From NCBI GenBank assembly GCA_000802095.1, contig JUEB01000026.1, forward strand, positions 558,001-622,000: a stretch of 64,000 nt of DNA, given 5' to 3'. Shown in pieces: positions 27,888 to 36,401 of this stretch (position 1 is its first letter; the number at the start of each line of letters is the position of its first letter). Source of the stretch: Peptococcaceae bacterium BICA1-7. Its GTDB lineage: Bacteria > Bacillota > Desulfotomaculia > Desulfotomaculales > Desulfocucumaceae. The notes beneath the pieces were generated by a model. The model worked only from the letters and a program-made list of their open reading frames with translations. It did no database searches and was not told where the DNA came from. The position numbers and the translations under genes were made by a program.

Positions 27888-28130
27888 TTAACCACAATGC
27901 TTTGTTAGGTCTTGTATAATCTTATCTAGCAAACCGAAATAATCCTTATTTAGTTTGTCTATCTCCGGGTCGTGAGAAGTTTTCAGCCTCACCTGTATCA
28001 ATCTTTCACTTAAACCTATTAATTGCTCAAAACATTCATTTATATACTTATTTTTTAAGCAGCTAGCAACATGTCAAGCTGGCTTTACATTTATTAAAAA
28101 GCTATCAAACTCAATAACTGCCCGACGCAC
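27888..28130 (-). pseudogene. Candidate decayed small gene inside the island
   Basis: From GTG 28130 to TAA 27888 (81 codons) one minus-strand frame reads VRRAVIEFDSFLINVKPA-stop(TGA)-HVASCLKNKYINECFEQLIGLSERLIQ..., ending DYFGLLDKIIQDLTKHCG. A single in-frame TGA interrupts an otherwise coding-like helical protein. No family is recognised; a distant resemblance to Spo0E-like small proteins is not convincing. Confidence 0.35.
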
Positions 28131-28151
28131 ATATAATCAATAGACGAATAT

Positions 28152-28187
28152 AAAAAAAGCCTCCAGCATAAAAACTGCTGAGGGGCT
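28152..28187 (-). terminator. tRNA-type terminator, copy B
   Basis: GCCCCTCAGCA / TGCTGGAGGC followed by TTTTTTT on the minus strand. Together with the adjoining AATCAAAGATGATTTTC it repeats copies A and C, but no tRNA piece is attached. Confidence 0.75.
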
Positions 28188-28303
28188 AAATCAAAGATGA
28201 TTTTCCCAATTTTTCCACAAACATATAGTGGCTCCTGGCAAAGGCAACCCCTATTTATTTAGTATGAATATACAACTTATCAGGTTTAAGAGTTGACTTT
28301 CCC

Positions 28304-29434
28304 CTACTTTGGCCAAATACGTTCTTTAGGAGGTGGCGGCGGCACCTCTTCTACATGCTTAAGGACGTAATACTTTATGGTTTTTACCGTCTTATTTCCA
28401 GCATTATCAACAGCTTCCACGGTAAATGTCTTTTCCCCCTCAGTGTAGTCGTCCAGTGGCGCCCCATAGGGAGCTGATGCCATGGAATAATCTATACCTG
28501 AAATATTGTCCCTGGCTGACCATTGATAGTTTACAGTTTGATATAACCTGTACTTTGCTCCTTCTGCCGGGTATGTAAATATTATTTCCGGAGGGGTTTT
28601 ATCAATATTTATATTCTTTACAGAAAATGACCACTTTGTTCCTTGCCCATCAACAGCGGTACCGGTTACTCCCTGTAGCCAACCCTCTGTGTCTATCCCT
28701 ATTTCAGGTGTAAGTACAGTCACATCCGGCTTTGTTGCAGTAAAGCGAACGATAATATCAGCGTTGTACCACCCTTTTTTGTTAGGAGAAGTCAAGGGCT
28801 CACCCCAAAAAACTGTGTTTTTATATTCCTTATTAGGCACCATGGCCACCAACAGCGGTCCAGAAAAATTGTAGGAAAAAATGTTGAGGCTTATAAAGAT
28901 GCTGGAACCTGAACTGGCGCCAAGACGCCTCACAGCTACTCCCCCACTATCCGCGCACCAACCATTGAAATCTAGCCTATGAGAAGCAAAGGATCCTATC
29001 CGTTTGTTATCATGCGAGCGGTACATCTCCACAACCCATAGATCAAGTAATTTGATATATTTCATATCTACATAGAACCTGCCGTCAGGAGAGTAGTTTG
29101 GAAACGGGTAATTTGGGGGCATGTCCTGGTGATCGCTGGTCCATCTGTTTTTTCTATCCCATTCCGCACTTAATGCGTGGTGCTCTGGCGTAGACAATTC
29201 ATGATCAAAATCAATTGAATCATTTTCGCCGTCAAAACCTCTGACTGGTAAAGTGGTAAAGATATGAGATAAGGAGTAGTATAAAGGAATTACCATGAGA
29301 ACTGCTATCATTGTTATCAAAATTTTCTTTTTTTCTATCCACTTGCTTAGAAATTTAAAAAAATAAAATAAACATAGTATTAGAATAAAAATTATAAATA
29401 GTATTATAACCAATAAACCGATTAAAAAACTCAA
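28304..29434 (-). CDS. Membrane-anchored protein with bacterial Ig-like domain
   Basis: 376 aa from TTG 29434 (AGGAGGG upstream). Two N-terminal TM helices at ~5-28 and ~38-58 are followed by a ~310-residue extracytoplasmic part. The region ~215-275 has the phrase NKKGWYNADIIVRFTAT...TEGWLQGVTGTAVDGQGTKWS, and ~285-350 has IDKTPPEIIFTYPAEGAKY...AVDNAGNKTVKT. Together these are the Ig-like/Big repeat typical of Clostridia surface proteins. It ends in a Pro-rich tail (EEVPPPPPKE). The central domain is not recognised. It is the only intact gene of the tRNA-Arg island and is AT-rich, consistent with transfer. Confidence 0.8.
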   Translation of the reverse strand: MSFLIGLLVIILFIIFILILCLFYFFKFLSKWIEKKKILITMIAVLMVIPLYYSLSHIFTTLPVRGFDGENDSIDFDHELSTPEHHALSAEWDRKNRWTSDHQDMPPNYPFPNYSPDGRFYVDMKYIKLLDLWVVEMYRSHDNKRIGSFASHRLDFNGWCADSGGVAVRRLGASSGSSIFISLNIFSYNFSGPLLVAMVPNKEYKNTVFWGEPLTSPNKKGWYNADIIVRFTATKPDVTVLTPEIGIDTEGWLQGVTGTAVDGQGTKWSFSVKNINIDKTPPEIIFTYPAEGAKYRLYQTVNYQWSARDNISGIDYSMASAPYGAPLDDYTEGEKTFTVEAVDNAGNKTVKTIKYYVLKHVEEVPPPPPKERIWPK

Positions 29435-29694
29435 ATTTTAGTCACCCTCCTTTCATAAGGAAGAATGTAGAAATGTTGACGTTGTTGGTATTTGACTTTC
29501 ACAGTGCAACCTATCATTTTTAATTTGATTAATTTCTACATATAAGTTAGATGGTGTGTTATAATTTTATATACAAATTAACACATAATCAACCTTCATT
29601 TACCTTTTTGCCCATAATATACTATTTCATTGTCTGAAAGGTTGTTTTCCTTCCGGGTTATATACCCCGCTTAACTATACTGACTACATTAGCA
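29435..29694. other. 260-bp intergenic gap
   Basis: AT-rich; contains the RBS of the TTG 29434 gene and no other recognisable feature. Confidence 0.35.
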
Positions 29695-29737
29695 TAAAAA
29701 ATAGCCCTCAGCTTAAACTCATGTTTGGCTGAGGGCT
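29695..29737 (-). terminator. tRNA-Arg terminator, copy C
   Basis: AGCCCTCAGC / GCTGAGGGCT perfect 10-bp stem followed on the minus strand by ATTTTTT; about 100 bp downstream of tRNA-Arg. Confidence 0.8.
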
Positions 29738-29761
29738 AAATCAAAGATGATTTTCTCACTT

Positions 29762-29915
<154 letters not shown>

Positions 29916-29930
29916 CTGGGCGCAAAGTAC

Positions 29931-29959
29931 ATGATAGCAGAAAAAGTAGGCTGTGTCAA
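29931..29959 (-). promoter_or_regulatory. Sigma-A promoter of tRNA-Arg
   Basis: Minus strand TTGACA (29959-29954), 17-bp spacer, TATCAT (29936-29931), about 15 bp before the tRNA. Confidence 0.85.
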
Positions 29960-29989
29960 TGGGCTGTAGGGGGTCAAAAAGCAGGAGGG

Positions 29990-30970
29990 CTAGGCTCCGC
30001 TTAGGTGAACCACCCTATTTTTAAGAATTTTAGCCCGGTAAAGGGCTTTGTCAGCCTCCTCAAGCAGCTCTTTGGGTCCATGGATGCCGTTTTCGCTGGA
30101 TGACAGCCCGATGGAAACGGTGACTGGAAAGGCATGTTTGGTAAAGGCCTCTTCCACCTGGGCCCTTATCCTTTCAGCTACGCTCATTGTTTTTTCCACA
30201 CCCACCCCGGGCAGCACCACGCAGAACTCTTCTCCCCCATAGCGAAAGATCATATCTCCATTCCTTATATTGGCGGACATAATGTCGGCTACCTCCCGAA
30301 GGGTGCTGTCACCCTTTACGTGCCCCATTTTGTCATTATATTTTTTAAAATTGTCTATGTCTATCATCAAGAGGCTTATGGGACGGCCATTTTCAAGGCA
30401 GGTCACTATTTCCTGCCTGAGGGAAAGGTTGAGGGATCTGTAATTGCGAAGCCCGGTAAGGCCGTCACGCATTGACTGCTGCTCAAACATCCACATCCTC
30501 TGGGCAAGAACCCAGGAAAGCACCGAGGCCATTGAAAAAACCATTGATCCGAAGGCTGTTTCAAATGTGCTGAGCAAGTATACTTTCTGGGCCAGGAATA
30601 TATAGCAAAGTACCGATATTAATCCGTTCAGTGCTGAAGGTCCAAAGCCCAGGTAAGGGTTCCTGAGCATGGCCAGAAAATATAAAAAAAACAAGGTGAT
30701 TGAGCGGTAGTCTAAAGAAGAGAAAAACACAGTAAGTATGGCCGGGTTGTACCCTGCTATCCCATAGGACAGAATTTTTCCCATAACCGTTTTCCTGTGC
30801 TTATACTGCTGAACATTAAGGTAGAGGGATAAAAGCAATCCAAATATGATCAGTATTATAGTTAAAAAGGACGCAACTTTAAATATGCTGTTTAATACAA
30901 CAAAGGCAAACATAATAAGAAAGTGGGAGAAAAAGTTTATTCTGTTCATGTTCTGTTTCATTGTATCCAT
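29990..30970 (-). CDS. Membrane diguanylate cyclase (GGDEF)
   Basis: 326 aa, ATG 30970 with TGGAGATA. The N-terminal ~160 residues hold five to six TM helices with short loops. The C-terminal GGDEF domain has [26 protein letters not shown] and active site YGGEEF, with the RxxD inhibitory site RNGD five residues before it. It therefore makes c-di-GMP and is probably product-inhibited. The input domain is unknown. It is monocistronic. With the hybrid at 1060-4659 it is the second c-di-GMP enzyme in the window. Confidence 0.93.
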   Translation of the reverse strand: MDTMKQNMNRINFFSHFLIMFAFVVLNSIFKVASFLTIILIIFGLLLSLYLNVQQYKHRKTVMGKILSYGIAGYNPAILTVFFSSLDYRSITLFFLYFLAMLRNPYLGFGPSALNGLISVLCYIFLAQKVYLLSTFETAFGSMVFSMASVLSWVLAQRMWMFEQQSMRDGLTGLRNYRSLNLSLRQEIVTCLENGRPISLLMIDIDNFKKYNDKMGHVKGDSTLREVADIMSANIRNGDMIFRYGGEEFCVVLPGVGVEKTMSVAERIRAQVEEAFTKHAFPVTVSIGLSSSENGIHGPKELLEEADKALYRAKILKNRVVHLSGA

Positions 30971-31077
30971 AACTTTATCTCCAGATTTTTTCTAACTAAA
31001 TAGTATCAGAAAATGCTAAAAAAAAACATGTTTTTTATAAACACGCAAAAATTAGTACTTTATTCTCATATGATTAA

Positions 31078-31100
31078 GGCCCGGGATCTCGCCCCGGGCC
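31078..31100 (-). terminator. GC-rich hairpin after the activase gene
   Basis: GGCCCGGG / CCCGGGCC with a 7-nt loop; the minus-strand tail TTAAT is only weakly T-rich. Confidence 0.55.
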
Positions 31101-31118
31101 TGGCTTCCAACTAATTTT

Positions 31119-31907
31119 TTACCCTTGGCCTTTATTTATATCTCTGGCAAAAAGGGCTGCCCCAAGAGCGGCTGTTATTTCAGGCTCCTCCGGTATTGTA
31201 AGGGGGCACCCTAGCGCCTTTTCCAGTGCGGCGGCCACACCCTTGTTGCGGGCCACGCCCCCGGTAAAAACCACCTCCGGGTCCAGCCCGGTGCGGGAGG
31301 TCATAGATGCCACCCTAACCGCCACCGAGTCGCACACTCCTGCCAGTATGTCAGCCTTTGAGGCCCCCGAGGAAACATGTGATATTACTTCGGACTCGGC
31401 AAACACCGTGCAAAAAGATGATATCTGGCAGTGTCCGCGGGCCTGCAGGGCCAGATCCCCTATATCCTCCAGCCTTACCTCCAGCGCCCCGGCCATTACC
31501 TCCAGAAAGCGGCCTGTCCCGGCAGCGCACTTGTCATTCATGGCAAAGTCGACCACTTTGCCGCCCTTCAGTATTTTTATAACCTTGCTGTCCTGTCCTC
31601 CTATGTCGATAACTGTGCCGGCTGATCCGAACTGGCTGGCTATACCCCTGGCCTGACAGGTGATCTCGGACACCTCACGGTCTGCCGGATAGGTTACCCT
31701 GCCATACCCGGTGGCCACCGTGGCAGCCACATCCTTTTGTCCCAGTCCCTTTTCCTCCAGAAGCCGGGCTGTAATCCTTTCGGCCACATCCTTCCCGGAA
31801 TATCCGGAGCGGCCGGTGGCTCTGGCAGCTAGCTTACCGTCCCCGTCAACCATAACCACTTTGGTGGTCAGAGACCCTATATCCACACCTATATAATACT
31901 GACCCAT
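31119..31907 (-). CDS. 2-hydroxyacyl-CoA dehydratase activase (HgdC/BadF-BadG type)
   Basis: 262 aa, ATG 31907 with AGGAGGTTAAT. ASKHA ATPase: DIGSLTTKVVMVD (phosphate 1), VIDIGGQDSKVI (phosphate 2) and FTGGVARNKGV (adenosine). The two Cys that would bridge one [4Fe-4S] cluster between subunits are in NDKCAAGTGRF and SSFCTVFAESEV. ATP hydrolysis drives low-potential electron transfer to the dehydratase. It starts 12 bp after the stop of the dehydratase subunit gene, so it is the last gene of the operon. Confidence 0.95.
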   Translation of the reverse strand: MGQYYIGVDIGSLTTKVVMVDGDGKLAARATGRSGYSGKDVAERITARLLEEKGLGQKDVAATVATGYGRVTYPADREVSEITCQARGIASQFGSAGTVIDIGGQDSKVIKILKGGKVVDFAMNDKCAAGTGRFLEVMAGALEVRLEDIGDLALQARGHCQISSFCTVFAESEVISHVSSGASKADILAGVCDSVAVRVASMTSRTGLDPEVVFTGGVARNKGVAAALEKALGCPLTIPEEPEITAALGAALFARDINKGQG

Positions 31908-31919
31908 ATTAACCTCCTG

Positions 31920-33146
31920 TTATATCCCCCCCAGTGTTTCCAGAAAAGCCTGGACCCTGTTCCGTATAGGCTCCTCGGCATAGGCCCGGGGGTCGGCCAT
32001 GTCAGCCTCCACCATAAGGCCGGGAACACCGGTTTCTTTCATTACTTTTCTCCTTATAACTTCCTGCACCAGCGAGTATGGCTTACAGGACCGGTTGGAG
32101 TGCATTACAAAGCCATCGGCGCTGTAGTCCCGCACCAGTTCTGTGAGCTGCCTGGCCCTGAAATCCGGGGAGCGGTTTAGAAATACCTTGGTATAAGCAC
32201 TGGCCAGGCTTTCTATAGGGTCCCCGGGGTCCAGCACCATTGACCACCCGCCGGTATAGGTATCGGTGATAAAGCAGGCCTTTCTCTCGGTAAACATCTT
32301 GGTAAAGCTGAAGAGATTGCTCCAGATGGCGATATTATCCCAGACAAGCCTTATATTTTCCCCGTCCACCGCAGCTGTGCCCTCTTTAACCCTCTGGGCA
32401 ACCTCCTGCTTCAGCCTTCGGTAATAGTCCACCACCGGGCTTGTTCCACGCAGCACCACAATAGGCGCCATCTGGATAAAAAGGTCGGGGCCATTTAACG
32501 GCGATGGTGTGGTTCGGCAGAGCTCCCTTATCTCCTTCCAAAGGTTGACCGCCTCGTTGCTGTAGCCGGCATGACGCTCCAGAGTTTTGGGATCAAAGCG
32601 CCGGCCGGTGAATTTCTCCAGGAAATTGATCATATCATGAATCTGTTCCAAAACATATTCCTTAGTATGCTTCTCGTACTCTCCCGGCAGGTATGGAGTG
32701 TCCAGCATAAGCAGCGGCACATTTAAAAGCCTGGCCACTACCTCGTACCATTTAAGAACTGTGCCGCAGATGTTGTTGCAGCACAAGAGCAGGTCGGGCC
32801 TGGGAAGCCCTCCCATGGGAGCCAAATCCGGGCGCAGTATCGATCCTATATGAGACCTGGCATAGGAGCACAGATCCTGTGAGTAGCCTGCGGACTCGGC
32901 CACCTGGCACAGCTTTTCAGTGGCCTTTTTGGTGCTGCATATGGCCCCGTACTGCTCAGGATACACCGGGTGTATTTTAAAGGCTCTCAAAAGCTCCACC
33001 GGTGCCCCGCTGGTAACCCAGGCCAGGGGCCGCCTGAGCGGCTTACCCCAGAAGCGGTGATACTGGGATAGGGCATAATATCTGGTCATGGTCTTTTCCA
33101 TGTATTTTGAGCTGGCCAGTGGCTTGTATCTTTTCTTTTCGGTCAT
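31920..33146 (-). CDS. 2-hydroxyacyl-CoA dehydratase family subunit (larger)
   Basis: 408 aa from ATG 33146 (AAGGAGG upstream). HgdB/FldB-like family: early Cys in YGAICSTKK, LLLCCNNICGTVLKWYEVVA in the cluster-binding region, and C-terminal HSNRSCKPYSLVQE, all characteristic. With its partner it would bind [4Fe-4S] clusters and carry out radical dehydration of an (R)-2-hydroxyacyl-CoA, or reduction of an aromatic acyl-CoA in related enzymes. The exact substrate cannot be read. A 228-bp gap with repeats separates it from the partner subunit gene upstream. Confidence 0.92.
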   Translation of the reverse strand: MTEKKRYKPLASSKYMEKTMTRYYALSQYHRFWGKPLRRPLAWVTSGAPVELLRAFKIHPVYPEQYGAICSTKKATEKLCQVAESAGYSQDLCSYARSHIGSILRPDLAPMGGLPRPDLLLCCNNICGTVLKWYEVVARLLNVPLLMLDTPYLPGEYEKHTKEYVLEQIHDMINFLEKFTGRRFDPKTLERHAGYSNEAVNLWKEIRELCRTTPSPLNGPDLFIQMAPIVVLRGTSPVVDYYRRLKQEVAQRVKEGTAAVDGENIRLVWDNIAIWSNLFSFTKMFTERKACFITDTYTGGWSMVLDPGDPIESLASAYTKVFLNRSPDFRARQLTELVRDYSADGFVMHSNRSCKPYSLVQEVIRRKVMKETGVPGLMVEADMADPRAYAEEPIRNRVQAFLETLGGI

Positions 33147-33180
33147 GAACCTTTCCTCCTTACGGGACTAGCGAATTAGA

Positions 33181-33290
33181 ACTTGGGTCTTTTTTAGCCA
33201 CAGAGGATTTAAATTTACAGTGCAAGTCATCCATAAATGTTTTTTTAAACCACAGAGGGCACAGAGGACACAGAGAAAAAATTTTTTATT
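33181..33290. repeat. Dispersed CACAGAG-type repeat
   Basis: Starts acttgggtcttttttagccacagagg and contains ACCACAGAGGGCACAGAGGACACAGAG. It shares blocks with 18274-18338 and 61377-61580. It lies between the two dehydratase subunit genes. Confidence 0.7.
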
Positions 33291-33334
33291 TTTGATTGAT
33301 AGCCCTTTTTGATATATAAGTAATATCCGGGTCA

Positions 33335-33376
33335 ACTCCCGTCTCCCGGCCTGAGATAAATACCCTTGAGCATTTT
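33335..33376. repeat. Dispersed ~39-nt repeat, single unit
   Basis: ctcccgtctcccggcctgagataaatacccttgagcatttt aligns with unit a at 8863. It touches the stop codon of the smaller dehydratase subunit gene. Confidence 0.7.
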
Positions 33377-34493
33377 ACAGGCTTTCCAGGAAGGCCTGCA
33401 GCCTGGTTCTTTCCTGTCCGGCCACTTCCGAGGCCTCCAGTTCCAGCACCAGGGTCTTTACCCCTGCCCCGCGCAAACGCTCGGCCACTGTCACTGCGTC
33501 CCAGGCGTGAGGATCACAGTACTTTCTTATTACAAGTATGGCTCCCCCGGCCTTTCTCCCGGCAGCCAGATCTTCCAGGTAATCGGTGCGCCCGTCCAGC
33601 CCCCGGTTGCGGCAGGGGCAGGGGGCCATGCCGGTGTACCTGCTTACTATTGCCTCAAGGGGGCTCTTATTGGCCGGCCGCGTCGGGCCGGTGTAGTGGT
33701 GGTAGCCAGTGCAGGTATCGTCGGCCACCACCCTTCCTCCCAGATCCTCGATCATCCTGAAAAGACTGTCTGTTTCCAGCACCGCCCCGGTAACCAGCAC
33801 CCTCTGCCTTCCGCCTGGGTCAGAGGCACCCTCTTTCAGAGCGGGCAGCGCGGCTTCCAGTGCCCTGGAATACTCCTTACGGGGCATAACCTGCCCTGCT
33901 CTCATTACTGCCGCTACCAGGTCCGAGGGGAGCTTTGCCCTTATCCCATCAAGCTCCGTTACCTGCCGGCGAATTTTCTCACACAGATCCAGCGCGCCGC
34001 TCAGTTCTTCTTCCCCGGGACTGGAGCCGGCAATTCCGCCCAGTTTATTTAAAAGTATGGATAACTCATTTTCAAAAAACTTACCGGCCCCGGCCCCGCT
34101 TAGCATCACCGGGGGAACCACCGTCAGGGTGCCGGCCAAGCCCATTGTTTCCTCCCAGATGCCGCCCAGACACTGCATGGCGTCACAGGTATGGGCAAAG
34201 CCCACCCCGGCCAGTCCCTTAAAGCCTCCCTGCAGGGCCATGGAAAGGCATCCGCGGACCAGGGAGCAGCTGTAGGCCGGAAGCTCAGACGGGTTGGCGT
34301 TCCCTGGGGACGGTAGAAGCCTCAGCGGCTCCATTCCGGCAGCCAGCACCAGCTCCTCGGGCCAGTAGCTGCAGAAAAAGCCAAAGGCCTTCCGCCCCGG
34401 GTAGCGCTCTGCAAAACGGGATCCCTTAAGAGCTGACTCCTCCAGCAGCAGATCCACCGCTTCATTTACAATTGTTTTATTTCCTTCAGCCAT
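33375..34493 (-). CDS. 2-hydroxyacyl-CoA dehydratase family subunit (smaller)
   Basis: 372 aa from ATG 34493, set by GGAGGT nine bases upstream; an in-frame start at 34517 precedes it. HgdA/FldC-like signatures: FGFFCSYWPEELVLAAGM, HTCDAMQCLGG and late IRKYCDPHAWD supply the cluster cysteines. It is the partner of the 31920-33146 protein. The preceding gene is an acyl-CoA ligase 40 bp upstream, so a free acid is probably activated and then dehydrated or reduced. Confidence 0.9.
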   Translation of the reverse strand: MAEGNKTIVNEAVDLLLEESALKGSRFAERYPGRKAFGFFCSYWPEELVLAAGMEPLRLLPSPGNANPSELPAYSCSLVRGCLSMALQGGFKGLAGVGFAHTCDAMQCLGGIWEETMGLAGTLTVVPPVMLSGAGAGKFFENELSILLNKLGGIAGSSPGEEELSGALDLCEKIRRQVTELDGIRAKLPSDLVAAVMRAGQVMPRKEYSRALEAALPALKEGASDPGGRQRVLVTGAVLETDSLFRMIEDLGGRVVADDTCTGYHHYTGPTRPANKSPLEAIVSRYTGMAPCPCRNRGLDGRTDYLEDLAAGRKAGGAILVIRKYCDPHAWDAVTVAERLRGAGVKTLVLELEASEVAGQERTRLQAFLESL

Positions 34494-34533
34494 CGTTAAA
34501 CCTCCAGTGGCGCCCAAAAGGCGGTTTTTATGT

Positions 34534-36228
34534 TTATTGCGGCTCTTGCTCCCGCAGGGTCTTCTTCAGAATCTTTCCTATGGCACTCTTTGGAAGTTCC
34601 CCGCGCACCTCAACACTGCGGGGAACCTTGTAGGGCAGAAGGTGCTCCCTGCAGAAGGAGATAATATCTTCCGGCACGGCAGAGCAGCCCTCCTTCAAGG
34701 TCACGTAGGCCTTTACCATTTCTCCCCGGTGCTGGTCCGGAACCCCTATTACACTGGCCTCGTTCACCGCAGGGTGCTGATAAAGCACATCCTCAACCTC
34801 CCTGGGGTAAACATTGAAGCCTCCGGTGATAATCATGTCCTTCTTCCTGTCAACTATATAAAAGTAGCCTTCCTCGTCCATGTAGCCCATGTCCCCGGTG
34901 TGCAGCCAGCCTTCTCTTAGGGCCTCCGCAGTCTCATCCGGGCGGTTGTAATACCCCAGCATAACATCCGGGGCCTTTATGACCAGTTCGCCCACCTCTC
35001 CGGGGGGGAGCTCCCTGTCACCCTCCAGTTCTCTAATCTTAATGACCACATCAGAGAAAGGTATACCTATACTGCCAGTCTTATTTACTCCCCGGTATGG
35101 GTTGCAGCAGATGGCGGTTACGGCCTCGGTAAGACCGAATCCCTCCATAAGGCTGCTGCCGGTCAAGTCCTCGAAGCGGCGCTTTATTTCGGGGGCCAGG
35201 GCGGCTGCTCCCACAAAGCACCCCCGCAGCGAGGTAAGGTCATGCTTTTTAAATTCAGGATGATTGATTAATCCGTTATACATGGTGGGCACGCCTGCGA
35301 AAAGCGTTGGCCGGTAGCGGCCAAGAGATTTCAGAAGATCTCCTACCTCGTAGCGGGGTAATAGTATGCATGCCCCGCCCTTCATAACTACGGCATTCAT
35401 GCACACACTCATTCCGAACCCGTGAAAAATAGGCAGCACAGCCAGAATGCTGTCTTCCGGGGCTATGCTCCCCCACGCTGCGCACTGCATGGCGTTAACC
35501 ACCAGATTGTAGTGGGAAAGCATAACCCCCTTGGGCCTTCCGGTGGTTCCTCCGGTGTATATAAGCACCGCCGTGTCCTTATGCACATCAACACCGGGAG
35601 GGGTAAAGGCGCCCGGCCTCTCTTTCAGCAGGCTTGTCAGCCTGCCTCCTCCGGACAGCCGCTCCCTTGCCCCGGGGGGCAGCTTCTGCTTTAGGGGATA
35701 TAAGAGACTCAGCGGAAAGGGCATAAATTCTTTTAGGGATGTATAGTATGTATTGGCCAGCAGGTGGAACTCACCAGCCTCGCGACAGCGGTCCCGCACC
35801 GACTCCAGCTTTCCCGCCAGAAGGTCCAGGGCGATCACTGCCTTTACCTCCCCGTCCCTGAAAATATGTAAAAGCTCAGTCTCTGTGCTGAGAGGGTTTA
35901 CCGGGACAACGGTGGCTCCGGCCATTAGTATCCCGTAATAGGCAATGACAAACTGAGGACAGTTTGGAAGAAGCAGCGCAACACGGTCTCCCCGGCCTAT
36001 ACCGGCCTTTCCAAGAGCATGCGCGGCACTTTCCGCCAGCCTCCCCAATTCCCCGTAGCCGACCGGCTTCCCGAAGAATACCAGGGCTCTGCTGCCAGGT
36101 CTTTTACGGACTGTCTCCCTGAATAAATCATAAATGGGAGCCTCCGGGTAGTCCAGGGAGGCCGGAACCTCCGGGTCATACCTTTTTAGCCACGGACGGA
36201 CCTCACCGCCCGCCTTTTCATGATTCAT
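34534..36228 (-). CDS. Acyl-CoA synthetase, FadD-like AMP-dependent
   Basis: 564 aa, ATG 36228 with AAGGAGGGTGGGC. The adenylation P-loop is IYTGGTTGRPKGVMLSH (usual Ser replaced by Gly), followed by GFGLTEAVTA, LHTGDMGYMDEEGYFYIVDRKKDMIITGGFNVYPREVED and the catalytic Lys in PKSAIGKILKK. It forms an acyl-CoA from a carboxylic acid, ATP and CoA at the membrane face or cytosol. First gene of the dehydratase operon. Substrate chain length is unknown: it could be a fatty, aryl or 2-hydroxy acid. Confidence 0.93.
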   Translation of the reverse strand: MNHEKAGGEVRPWLKRYDPEVPASLDYPEAPIYDLFRETVRKRPGSRALVFFGKPVGYGELGRLAESAAHALGKAGIGRGDRVALLLPNCPQFVIAYYGILMAGATVVPVNPLSTETELLHIFRDGEVKAVIALDLLAGKLESVRDRCREAGEFHLLANTYYTSLKEFMPFPLSLLYPLKQKLPPGARERLSGGGRLTSLLKERPGAFTPPGVDVHKDTAVLIYTGGTTGRPKGVMLSHYNLVVNAMQCAAWGSIAPEDSILAVLPIFHGFGMSVCMNAVVMKGGACILLPRYEVGDLLKSLGRYRPTLFAGVPTMYNGLINHPEFKKHDLTSLRGCFVGAAALAPEIKRRFEDLTGSSLMEGFGLTEAVTAICCNPYRGVNKTGSIGIPFSDVVIKIRELEGDRELPPGEVGELVIKAPDVMLGYYNRPDETAEALREGWLHTGDMGYMDEEGYFYIVDRKKDMIITGGFNVYPREVEDVLYQHPAVNEASVIGVPDQHRGEMVKAYVTLKEGCSAVPEDIISFCREHLLPYKVPRSVEVRGELPKSAIGKILKKTLREQEPQ

Positions 36229-36311
36229 TGCCCACCCTCCTTAAATTATACTTATACTTAAATTCTAACTGCCGGAATTCAGAATACAGAATTCCTAATT
36301 TTAGCTTCCGG

Positions 36312-36376
36312 CTCCTGTCTCCTGTCTCCCGACTAGAGGTATTACCCTTAAGCAGTCTCCTGTCTCCCGACAGCAG
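36312..36376. repeat. Dispersed ~39-nt repeat, about 1.6 units
   Basis: ctcctgtctcccgactagaggtattacccttaagcag followed by a second ctcctgtctcccgaca start. Adjacent 36270-36300 has an additional small repeat built on gaattc/cagaat. Confidence 0.7.
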
Positions 36377-36401
36377 TTTCTTTCAGTATTAGCAATTGCT
36401 T

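Noticed and set aside
31018-31040. AAAAAACATGTTTTTT palindrome as an operator of the diguanylate cyclase
   Set aside because: A low-complexity palindrome without supporting promoter elements; it may be chance in AT-rich DNA.
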